Source: CAYNDB01 sp964395915
Lineage (GTDB): Bacteria > Nitrospinota_A > UBA7883 > JAJRTC01
Length of the DNA stretch: 13,191 bases
NCBI GenBank assembly: GCA_964395915.1
Contig: CAYNDB010000072.1
Span: 1-13,191 of the forward strand
Direction: 5' to 3'
Below, one piece after another: positions 7,342 to 13,191 of this stretch. The translations under genes were made by a program, and so were the position numbers. The notes under the pieces were generated by a model. The model saw nothing but the letters and a program-made list of their open reading frames with translations, had not been told where the DNA came from and made no database searches. Each line of letters begins with the position of its first letter. Position 1 is the stretch's first letter.

Positions 7342-7375
7342 CGCTATTTGACTAAATGGCTGACAAATGCGATAT

Positions 7376-7408
7376 CTACCGCTATCCTGTCATACCGGGT
7401 AGCGGTAG
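7376..7408 (+). terminator. Strong hairpin after the pirin gene, possible terminator or leader structure
   Basis: CTACCGCTATCC (7376-7387), a 9-base loop, and GGGTAGCGGTAG (7397-7408) form a 12-bp stem with one G-U pair. It lies 34 bases after the pirin stop and 39 bases before the next start codon. There is no proper T-run after it (GTGGGCTTTGTC follows), so termination is uncertain; an RNA-processing or leader role for the downstream gene is equally possible. Confidence 0.45.
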
Positions 7409-7446
7409 GTGGGCTTTGTCGTTAGGCTTTTAAGGAGAAAACGATC

Positions 7447-8994
7447 TTGGGAAACCCGATCATTGCGGACAATAAACCTGTTAAAGTAAATTTTTCTAAA
7501 GGACAGGAATATTATTATTGCGCTTGCGGCAAATCAGGAAGCCAGCCTTTTTGCGACGGCTCACATGCGGGAACGGCATTTACCTCCAAGGTAATTGTCG
7601 CAGAGAAAACCGGGGAAGGTTTTTTATGCGCATGCAAGCATACACGTAATCCGCCTTTCTGTGATGGATCTCACCAGCAATTTTCAGATAGTCAAGTTGG
7701 CAAGGAAGGTCCGGGTATAGCGCCAGATAAAGAACGTATGCCGACGCCTCTTGCAACCAGTGAAGAACCAACGTTAGAACTGATACATCAACTTTCCAGA
7801 GAGGGTTTATCGGGTTTTGGTCATCATGGCCCTATGGGCGCAATGGGTGTATCGAGAAACCAGCTGCCTCATTGGGATGACATACAGATTATGGTGGCGC
7901 AGCTTCATAGAAAGCCACTGATGGAAGATGTGGATGTTCATACTGAATTGGTTATCGGTCCTAAAAGCAAAAAACCTCTGGAACTCAAAATCCCATTATT
8001 TGTTTCAGATATGAGTTTTGGCGCGCTTTCAGAAGAGGCGAAAATCGCCTTGGCAAAAGGCGCCGAATTGTCTGATACCGGTATCTGTTCGGGGGAGGGT
8101 GGCATGCTCCCGGAAGAACAAGAGGCCAATAGCCGCTATTTTTATGAACTTGCCAGCGCAAAGTTTGGCTATTCAGAGACGTTACTTAACAAAATACAGG
8201 CTTTCCATTTTAAGGGTGGACAAGGCGCCAAAACGGGAACGGGAGGGCATTTGCCCGCTTCGAAGAATATCGGGAAAATCGCAAAGGTGCGTGGTATACC
8301 CGAAGGTGAGCCGGTAATCTCACCGCCTACTTTTACCGACCTTAACACACCCGCGGATTTCAAACGTTTTGCGGATAGAGTTCGAGAATTGACAGGGGGC
8401 GTTCCGATCGGGTTTAAACTCGGCGCAAACCATATTGAACGTGATATCGAGTTTGCCCTGCAGTCTGGCGCAGACTACATTATTCTTGACGGGCGTGGCG
8501 GTGGAGCTGGCGCCGCGCCATTACTGTTCCGAGATCATATTAGTGTGCCAACCATTCCGGCTCTGGCCCGCGCAAGACATTATCTCGACAAACAAGATAC
8601 GAACGATAAAGTGACATTGATAATAACCGGCGGCTTACGAACACCCAGCGACTTTCTTAAGGCATTAGCCATGGGGGCGGACGGAATTGCAATTTCCAGC
8701 AGCGCGATGCAGGCGATTGGTTGTATCGCCGCTAGAATTTGTAATTCGAACAATTGTCCCGCCGGTATAGCGACACAAAAACCAGAGTTGCGAAAAAGAC
8801 TCAACATCGATGACGCCGCGCAACGGTTAAATAATTTTTTCAATTCATCAGTTGAATTGATGAAAGTAATGGCAAGGGCATGTGGTTATTCCCATCTTAG
8901 CCAATTTAACAAAGATGATCTTGCCACTTTCGACCCTGTGTTGGCGCAAATGTCGGGAATCGAATTCTCTGGCTTTGATCCTGAAAGAGAGTAA
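7447..8994 (+). CDS. Two CDGSH iron-sulfur domains fused to a glutamate-synthase FMN domain
   Basis: 515-aa fusion. Residues 25-40 (CACGKSGSQPFCDGSH) and 61-76 (CACKHTRNPPFCDGSH) are two complete CDGSH motifs, each with three Cys and one His for a 2Fe-2S cluster. From about residue 105 to 515 the protein matches the FMN/synthase region of glutamate synthase large subunits: PLFVSDMSFGALS, GICSGEGGM, FKGGQGAKTGTGGHLP, the phosphate-binding ITGGLRTPSDF (393-403), and Cys426, Cys432 and Cys437 in the CxxxxxCxxxxC pattern of the 3Fe-4S site. It lacks the N-terminal glutamine amidotransferase and the C-terminal alpha-subunit-type domain, so it cannot work as classic GltB alone. The start is TTG, chosen because a perfect AAGGAG (7432-7437) lies 9 bases upstream. 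It sits in a redox-stress block with pirin and msrA; substrate and electron donor are unknown. Confidence 0.9.
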   Translation: MGNPIIADNKPVKVNFSKGQEYYYCACGKSGSQPFCDGSHAGTAFTSKVIVAEKTGEGFLCACKHTRNPPFCDGSHQQFSDSQVGKEGPGIAPDKERMPTPLATSEEPTLELIHQLSREGLSGFGHHGPMGAMGVSRNQLPHWDDIQIMVAQLHRKPLMEDVDVHTELVIGPKSKKPLELKIPLFVSDMSFGALSEEAKIALAKGAELSDTGICSGEGGMLPEEQEANSRYFYELASAKFGYSETLLNKIQAFHFKGGQGAKTGTGGHLPASKNIGKIAKVRGIPEGEPVISPPTFTDLNTPADFKRFADRVRELTGGVPIGFKLGANHIERDIEFALQSGADYIILDGRGGGAGAAPLLFRDHISVPTIPALARARHYLDKQDTNDKVTLIITGGLRTPSDFLKALAMGADGIAISSSAMQAIGCIAARICNSNNCPAGIATQKPELRKRLNIDDAAQRLNNFFNSSVELMKVMARACGYSHLSQFNKDDLATFDPVLAQMSGIEFSGFDPERE

Positions 8995-9049
8995 TGCCTA
9001 GCTGTGAAAATCAAGAAACATAGCCGAAGGGTATCAACTGTATGCGCGT

Positions 9050-9625
9050 CTATTTATGGCCGGAGTGTTTCCAAAGCTCTTTCAGGCGTTTATCTCTACC
9101 GCTTCCGGAACGGTAGAGATTGTAGCGCGCTGAATTATTTTTATAGAATTTTTGATGGTATTCCTCGGCTGGATAGAACTTTGAAGCTTTGGTGATTTCG
9201 GTGACGATATTTTCCGGGAAAGTTTTTGTTTCCTTGATAGCCTTAAGCGACGATTCCGCCAGCAGCTTCTGCTTTTCATCGAGATAAAATATGCCGGGGC
9301 GGTATTGCGTCCCCCTGTCGCAGAATTGCTGATTTTCAGTAGTTGGGTCGATGTTACGCCAGAAGACTTCAAGTAAGTTCTCATAACGCGCTTTCGCAGG
9401 ATCAAATATAACTTGCACTACTTCCGCATGTCCAGAGCCGCCGGAGCAGACTTCCTCATATGTCGGGTTTTCGGTATGGCCTCCTGAATATCCGGAAGTT
9501 GTCGAAATAACACCATCAATCCCGTCAAAAGGAGGTTCCATACACCAGAAACATCCTCCGGCAAATATCGCGGTTTCGGTTATTATCTGGTTCTGTTTAT
9601 CGTCAACATTATTTATGTCGTTCAA
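9050..9625 (-). CDS. msrA: Peptide methionine sulfoxide reductase MsrA
   Basis: Repairs oxidised methionine (S-epimer) in proteins, normally with thioredoxin as reductant. The 191-aa protein has GCFWCMEPPF (24-33) with catalytic Cys25, SGYSGG (44-49), GGSGHAEVVQV (62-72), FWRNIDPT, DRGTQYRPGIFY and AEEYHQKFY, a complete MsrA. Cys28, Cys60 and Cys102 are candidate resolving residues; there is no C-terminal cysteine of the E. coli type. No signal peptide, so cytoplasmic. The start is TTG 9625, the only usual start codon between the upstream stop and the catalytic motif, with GGAAGG 10 bases before it. It converges with the CDGSH fusion gene across 55 bases without a clear terminator. Confidence 0.95.
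   Translation of the reverse strand: MNDINNVDDKQNQIITETAIFAGGCFWCMEPPFDGIDGVISTTSGYSGGHTENPTYEEVCSGGSGHAEVVQVIFDPAKARYENLLEVFWRNIDPTTENQQFCDRGTQYRPGIFYLDEKQKLLAESSLKAIKETKTFPENIVTEITKASKFYPAEEYHQKFYKNNSARYNLYRSGSGRDKRLKELWKHSGHK
9092..9120. repeat. Perfect 10-bp inverted repeat inside the 3' end of msrA
   Basis: ATCTCTACCG (9092-9101), a 9-base spacer containing the palindrome TTCCGGAA, then CGGTAGAGAT (9111-9120). It lies in the coding region for YNLYRSGSGR of MsrA and could fold in transcripts from either strand. No T-run follows on either side. Confidence 0.5.
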
Positions 9626-9637
9626 TATTCTGAAGCC

Positions 9638-9656
9638 TTCCGCAAAGCTGGCGGAA
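9638..9656 (-). promoter_or_regulatory. Leader hairpin covering the msrA ribosome-binding site
   Basis: On the msrA transcript TTCCGC (9656-9651), a 7-base loop, and GCGGAA (9643-9638) form a perfect 6-bp stem. Its 3' arm includes GGAA of the GGAAGG Shine-Dalgarno, so folding would hide the ribosome-binding site. Confidence 0.4.
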
Positions 9657-9709
9657 AAATGATTTTGTAAAAATAACGCAATTATCCATATGACCTGACG
9701 CCCGCATGA

Positions 9710-9718
9710 ATTATATCA
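9710..9718 (-). promoter_or_regulatory. Extended -10 promoter of msrA
   Basis: On the minus strand TGATATAAT matches TGnTATAAT perfectly. It would start transcription near 9703, leaving a leader of about 78 bases with the hairpin described above. No -35 hexamer is recognisable. Confidence 0.5.
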
Positions 9719-9830
9719 AAACTGTATTTAAATATATTTGAAATCCATTGCCACAACGCTAATCCTTGTCTCTATAAAATGTTAGGCTTTAGTAAAGTAT
9801 GAACATAAGGATCACGCTTTTCGTCGATAC

Positions 9831-9859
9831 TTGGGAAGATAACATATTGGCGCTATAAT
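9831..9859 (+). promoter_or_regulatory. Sigma-70 promoter of the cytochrome gene, with a dyad over the -10
   Basis: TTGGGA (9831-9836), exactly 17 bases, TATAAT (9854-9859): the best sigma-70 promoter in the window. A 5-bp inverted repeat GCGCT (9850-9854) / AGCGC (9862-9866) brackets the -10 symmetrically and could be an operator. The leader to the ATG would be about 42 bases. The rest of the 9626-9907 gap holds only the msrA promoter and leader. Confidence 0.65.
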
Positions 9860-9907
9860 TAAGCGCGTCAGCATGGCTCTACCTGAAAGCTCTTTTAAGG
9901 GAAGTTT

Positions 9908-11077
9908 ATGATGCGTTTCATTATTGGTTCTTGTTTCCTGATAGTCTTGGGAATAGCTATTCCATCACAACTCCTAGCGCAGCGGCAGGACCTTCATAAA
10001 ATGAAAATCAACGAGACTGGGTTTACCTCAAGCAAGGTGTGCGCCCAGTGCCATGTTGAGATATACGCTAAATGGAAAAATTCACTTCATGCTATGAGCA
10101 CGACGGATCCAATATTCAGGGCGTCATATATAGAGGCGCATTACAAGAGTAAGGGGAAGGCGGAAAGGATATGCCTTCGGTGCCATGCGCCGACATCCAG
10201 CGTCACTCAAAACTATAATCTGGACACTGGTATTACCTCCGAAGGAGTGACGTGTGATTTTTGCCATAGCTTGAAGGGCGTTGACCTTTCCAAAAAGGAA
10301 TATCCGTTTTTGCTGGACCTTGGCCTTGTGAAATACGGGCCTAACAGGGAAGGTAATGTTAAAGTTCACAATATAAAATACTCAAAACTTCATACAGGCT
10401 CTCGCATCTGCGCCTCTTGCCATGAATATACTCCAAACGGAGTGGGTGTGATGACGACTTATAGTGAATGGAAAATGAGCTCTTACGCTGCGGAAGGCAA
10501 AGCGTGCCAGTTTTGTCACATGCCTAAAATAGAGGGGCAAATAACCAATTTCAGCGATGGCGCAAGAGGCAAAAAGGTTTTCAGCCATAGATTGGCTGGT
10601 GGCTATTCCCTTATGCAACTGAAGAAAACTACCAGGCTTAAAATAAAAAACATCATCAGGGGAAAAGACCGAATGACCGTTACTGTTGATGTGAGCAATA
10701 TCGAGTCCGGTCACAAGCTCCCCACAGGAATGCCGTCGCGCAAGCTGGTTCTGTATTGCGAAGTCCGAGGAGCTGGCAGGAATGTCTACAAAGAAAAGGT
10801 TGTGTATGAAAAAGTTATTTTTGATAAAAACGGGTTTGAATTAACAAGTGACGCGGAAATAATGCTGGGATACGGTAGTAGCATTGCAAAAGACAACCGT
10901 CTATCCCCAAAAGAAACACGTACGGAAAAGTTCACCTTTTACATTCCAGGAACCAAAAGAGTTTCAGTCGTTGTTTGGCTGGACTATTTATATCAACCGG
11001 TTGTAGCCCAAGAGACAGAGATGCGGATAGAAATGACAAGAGATAATGTTGTGTCCGCCGCAAAAACAACAGAATAA
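9908..11077 (+). CDS. Secreted pentaheme cytochrome c, cytochrome c554-like
   Basis: Predicted periplasmic or cell-surface electron carrier, 389 aa. Residues 1-25 are a signal peptide ending near LLAQ. Five CXXCH haem sites follow: CAQCH (45), CLRCH (89), CDFCH (116), CASCH (168) and CQFCH (200). His61 in SLHAMS and His269 in SGHKLPTGMPSR are probable distal ligands. The latter opens a beta-rich C-terminal domain (about 240-380) typical of large multihaem cytochromes of the c554/NrfA-like superfamily. No catalytic partner, quinol oxidase or porin is encoded next to it, so its redox partner is unknown. Two ATGs open the gene; AAGGGA at 9897-9902 is 5 bases from the first and 8 from the second (9911), so either may be used. 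It has its own promoter. Confidence 0.88.
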   Translation: MMRFIIGSCFLIVLGIAIPSQLLAQRQDLHKMKINETGFTSSKVCAQCHVEIYAKWKNSLHAMSTTDPIFRASYIEAHYKSKGKAERICLRCHAPTSSVTQNYNLDTGITSEGVTCDFCHSLKGVDLSKKEYPFLLDLGLVKYGPNREGNVKVHNIKYSKLHTGSRICASCHEYTPNGVGVMTTYSEWKMSSYAAEGKACQFCHMPKIEGQITNFSDGARGKKVFSHRLAGGYSLMQLKKTTRLKIKNIIRGKDRMTVTVDVSNIESGHKLPTGMPSRKLVLYCEVRGAGRNVYKEKVVYEKVIFDKNGFELTSDAEIMLGYGSSIAKDNRLSPKETRTEKFTFYIPGTKRVSVVVWLDYLYQPVVAQETEMRIEMTRDNVVSAAKTTE

Positions 11078-11091
11078 CGGATAAATATTCT

Positions 11092-11105
11092 GCGGGCGTC
11101 CCCGC
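11092..11105 (+). terminator. Weak GC-rich hairpin after the cytochrome gene
   Basis: GCGGG, loop CGTC, CCCGC starts 15 bases after the cytochrome stop codon and is followed by GAAAATTT. The stem is short and the T-run only three bases, so termination is possible but not strong. Confidence 0.3.
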
Positions 11106-11250
11106 GAAAATTTCAAATAACTGGCAATGAACAGGTCTGCGCCGCGTTTCAGGACAAAAATTTCTTAAGAAAATAGGCAAATAATACGCCTCTCCTCCTT
11201 AATATCAACTATTATAATATTATTACCTTAATAGTTTGCCGAGAAATCAG

Positions 11251-12966
11251 ATGCATACGCTTGTAGTTGACAGCGACGAAAAAATACGCGGATTACTATC
11301 AGATATAATGCGCTCTTTCGGTCATGACGTTACCGTCTGCGCCGGGGCGATAGAAGCCTGCGAGCTGAGCAAAAAAGATCACTATCCGCTGATACTGCTG
11401 GGCTGGACGCCTCCGGAAATGGAGGGCCTTGAATTTTGTCGTAAGGCTCGCGCCAGACCTGATGGCGACAGTAGCGTAATTATAATGGTTACGTCACGCG
11501 ACAAACCGGAAGACCTTCATGTGGCGTTGAAAGCCGGAGCTGACGATTATATCGCCAAATCCCACATGAACATCGACATGCTTAAAGTGCGGCTAAAAAT
11601 CGCCGAGCAACAAGTATTCGAGCGAATAAAGCGTAAAGAGGGAGAAGCGCGTCTTACGGAGGTTTACGACCAGATGGAAAAGAAGCATGACGACATGTGT
11701 TCTATTTTAAGTGAACTCAACCTTGGGGCAATGATCGTTGAAAAGGGTGGGGCGATCGCCTTTTTAAACAGGAAAGCCGAATTATTGTTTGGAACTTCAT
11801 ATGAAAGCGCGCTTGATAAATCCTGGGAAGATTTGACGCCACTTGCAGGGGGTGTGAAATCGAGGATATCTAAAATGCTAAAAATCCCCTCTGTGCAAAG
11901 GGAAAAGGTGGCAAGTCATATTGTAAACAGTAAAGGGAAAGAGTATTGGGTTGATATTGAAATCAAGGATGACCCGCAGAACCATGGAAGGTTTATCTTC
12001 ATTATCTATGATGTTTCAGAAGTTCACAATTTGCGAAACCAGCTCAATAAGAAGGTTAAGTTTCATGGAATCATTGGCAATAGCGGGCCGATGCTTGATT
12101 TAAGGGAGCGGATCAAGGATTTTTCGAAGCTGGACTGGACCGTGTTGATAGAGGGCGAGACGGGCGCAGGTAAAGAGCTTATCGCTAAAGCTATACATTT
12201 TTCCAGCGACAGGAAAGACAAACCCTTTATAGCGATTAACACGGCTGGTTTGAGTGATTCGTTGCTGGCCAGCCAATTGTTCGGGCACAAACGAGGATCG
12301 TTTACAGGGGCGGTGGAAAACCAGATCGGGTTGTTCGAAAGCGCCGAAGGGGGAACACTTTTTCTGGATGAGATAGGCGATATTTCTCCGAATGTGCAGG
12401 TTAGCCTTTTGCGAGCTCTTGAGGAACGTACAATAGTTCGCCTGGGGGAAACCGGTGAAAGGAAAATGAACGTTCGGTTCATCACCGCTACGAATAAAAA
12501 CCTTATCGATGAAGTAGCCGGTGGAAGGTTTCGCAGCGATTTGTTATACAGGATACGGGTGGCCCGGGTATATGTTCCGCCTTTAAGGGAGCGCAGAGAG
12601 GATATACCGGCGCTTGCGGATCATTATCGCGCCCAGAGCGCGGCGGCGACGGGAAAAGAAGTCGCAGGTATTGGTGAGAGCGCAATGCGCTTGATGATGG
12701 AATATGACTGGCCCGGCAATGTGCGAGAGCTTAAAAGCGCTGTTTCGTACGCAACAATTCATTGCGCGCCGCCTGTAATCAGAAAAGAGGATTTGCCGCC
12801 TGAAATACTGGAGTTTTCCCAAGAGAGATTTGCCAAAGAGCATATGGTGGACTTTATGAAAATGGATATCACGAATGCGGTAAAAGCGGCCGGGGGCAAT
12901 CATTCCAAGGCGGCTCGTATGCTGGGTATCAGCCGGTCCACCCTTTATCGTCGTCTGGTTAAATAA
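11251..12966 (+). CDS. Sigma-54-dependent activator with degenerate receiver, PAS and Fis-type HTH
   Basis: NtrC-family enhancer-binding protein, 571 aa. The receiver-like domain (1-115) has VVDSDEKIR, Thr81 and Lys103, but Gly51 (LILLGWTPPEM) stands where the phosphoacceptor Asp should be, and one acidic-pocket residue is Ser8. A coiled linker and a PAS domain (about 150-260) follow. The AAA+ domain is complete: Walker A GETGAGKE (302-309), sigma-54 contact loop GSFTGA (349-354, Ser for the usual Ala), Walker B GGTLFLDEIGD (367-377), GRFRSDLLYRI and LRERREDI. The C-terminus is a Fis-type HTH (540-571, NHSKAARMLGISRSTLYRRL). ATG 11251 is preferred over TTG 11236 since it puts the receiver's first strand at the N-terminus. 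An AT-rich TATAAT (11213-11218) without a clear -35 precedes it. A sigma-54 promoter lies just downstream. Confidence 0.93.
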   Translation: MHTLVVDSDEKIRGLLSDIMRSFGHDVTVCAGAIEACELSKKDHYPLILLGWTPPEMEGLEFCRKARARPDGDSSVIIMVTSRDKPEDLHVALKAGADDYIAKSHMNIDMLKVRLKIAEQQVFERIKRKEGEARLTEVYDQMEKKHDDMCSILSELNLGAMIVEKGGAIAFLNRKAELLFGTSYESALDKSWEDLTPLAGGVKSRISKMLKIPSVQREKVASHIVNSKGKEYWVDIEIKDDPQNHGRFIFIIYDVSEVHNLRNQLNKKVKFHGIIGNSGPMLDLRERIKDFSKLDWTVLIEGETGAGKELIAKAIHFSSDRKDKPFIAINTAGLSDSLLASQLFGHKRGSFTGAVENQIGLFESAEGGTLFLDEIGDISPNVQVSLLRALEERTIVRLGETGERKMNVRFITATNKNLIDEVAGGRFRSDLLYRIRVARVYVPPLRERREDIPALADHYRAQSAAATGKEVAGIGESAMRLMMEYDWPGNVRELKSAVSYATIHCAPPVIRKEDLPPEILEFSQERFAKEHMVDFMKMDITNAVKAAGGNHSKAARMLGISRSTLYRRLVK

Positions 12967-13000
12967 TTTTTTCGAGTAAAAACCAAGGCTCAAAAGTCAT

Positions 13001-13046
13001 AACCTGTCCCGCCTGACACACTTTCAAGACACACTTGGAACAGGTT
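13001..13046. promoter_or_regulatory. Dyad with two tandem 13-bp repeats, candidate upstream activator site
   Basis: GACACACTTTCAA (13015-13027) is followed directly by GACACACTTGGAA (13028-13040), identical at 11 of 13 positions. The pair is flanked by AACCTGTCC (13001-13009) and GGAACAGGTT (13037-13046), an inverted repeat with one extra base. TGTC-N6-GACA (13005-13018) is a further small dyad. All lie about 83-128 bases upstream of the sigma-54 -24 element, the normal distance for enhancer-binding-protein sites. Confidence 0.5.
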
Positions 13047-13128
13047 GACGCGACACTCTTACATACAGCCAGCAACGGCTTAAATGCAATCCTCTGCTTT
13101 TTATAGGGCTAGCAATCAGGCCAAATTG

Positions 13129-13144
13129 TGGCCCGGTCCTTGCT
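13129..13144 (+). promoter_or_regulatory. Sigma-54 (-24/-12) promoter
   Basis: TGGCCCGGTCCTTGCT matches the consensus TGGCACG-N4-TTGCW with a single mismatch and exactly 10 bases between the GG (13130-13131) and GC (13142-13143). Transcription would start near 13155, about 30 bases before the next ATG. It lies downstream of a sigma-54 activator gene on the same strand. Confidence 0.75.
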
Positions 13145-13183
13145 ACTAGTATTTGAGAGTATAAGTCGAAGGAGTTGCTTGAG

Positions 13184-13191
13184 ATGTCGTC
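13184..13191 (+). CDS. Start of a further gene, cut by the window edge
   Basis: ATG at 13184 has a strong Shine-Dalgarno AAGGAG (13169-13174) 9 bases upstream and follows the sigma-54 promoter at a normal leader length. Only ATG TCG TC is visible, so the product (starting Met-Ser) cannot be named. The upstream signals, not the coding sequence, support the call. Confidence 0.55.

Noticed and set aside
7357..7370. Sigma-54-like sequence TGGCTGACAAATGC upstream of the CDGSH-fusion gene.
   Set aside because: Only 9 bases separate GG and GC; sigma-54 promoters need 10, and the match to TGGCAC/TTGC is poor.
9798..9857. A 19-codon ORF (MNIRITLFVDTWEDNILAL) before the cytochrome gene.
   Set aside because: No ribosome-binding site, its end overlaps the -10 of a strong promoter, and there is no similarity I recognise.
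12063..12993. Minus-strand reading frames opposite the sigma-54 activator gene.
   Set aside because: They lie over intact AAA+ and HTH motifs in the plus frame and show no recognisable domain.
1..13191. Search by eye for tRNA or rRNA genes, CRISPR arrays, transposases or prophage genes.
   Set aside because: None seen; all gaps are under 300 bases and no array-like repeat spacing or transposase motif appears.

Overview
The window is a stretch of bacterial chromosome with compact, mostly intact genes. It suggests a Gram-negative respiring bacterium of the deltaproteobacterial or allied type (Nitrospinota-like phyla would also fit). The grounds are a K+-dependent-type membrane pyrophosphatase, a secreted five-heme c-type cytochrome, an MSHA-like type IV pilin, a PilZ protein and a sigma-54 activator. 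No single gene fixes the phylum, and the assignment is an inference from gene content only.

Layout. (1) 1-3877, plus strand: a housekeeping run of prs (3' part only), rplY/ctc, pth and hppA with gaps of about 37-56 bases. A 14-bp hairpin spans the hppA stop codon. (2) 4050-5159, minus strand: a zinc-ribbon/PilZ protein and a type IV prepilin, each with its own candidate promoter. (3) 5338-9625: a redox-stress block. An HxlR-type regulator (minus) diverges from a nitroreductase, followed by a pirin and a two-CDGSH plus glutamate-synthase-FMN-domain fusion (all plus). A convergent msrA (minus) closes the block. A perfect 12-bp palindrome lies between regulator and nitroreductase and overlaps the regulator's extended -10. 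(4) 9831-11077: a pentaheme cytochrome c with a good sigma-70 promoter. (5) 11251-12966: a sigma-54-dependent activator (receiver, PAS, AAA+, Fis-type HTH) whose receiver has lost its phosphoacceptor aspartate. (6) 12967-13191: a 217-base intergenic region with two tandem 13-bp repeats inside a dyad, a near-consensus sigma-54 promoter, and the first codons of a new gene with a good Shine-Dalgarno.

How the parts may work together. The first block supports nucleotide synthesis and translation and ends with an ion pump that uses the pyrophosphate biosynthesis releases. The second is a surface-appendage or second-messenger pair. The third resembles, in logic, known HxlR-controlled electrophile-stress modules (HypR/HypO, YodB/YodC in Bacillus) but adds a pirin and an unusual iron-sulfur/flavin fusion. 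The last part looks like an activator gene next to its own sigma-54 target, which continues beyond the window.

No tRNA, rRNA, CRISPR array or insertion sequence was recognised, and no gene-free stretch exceeds 300 bases.
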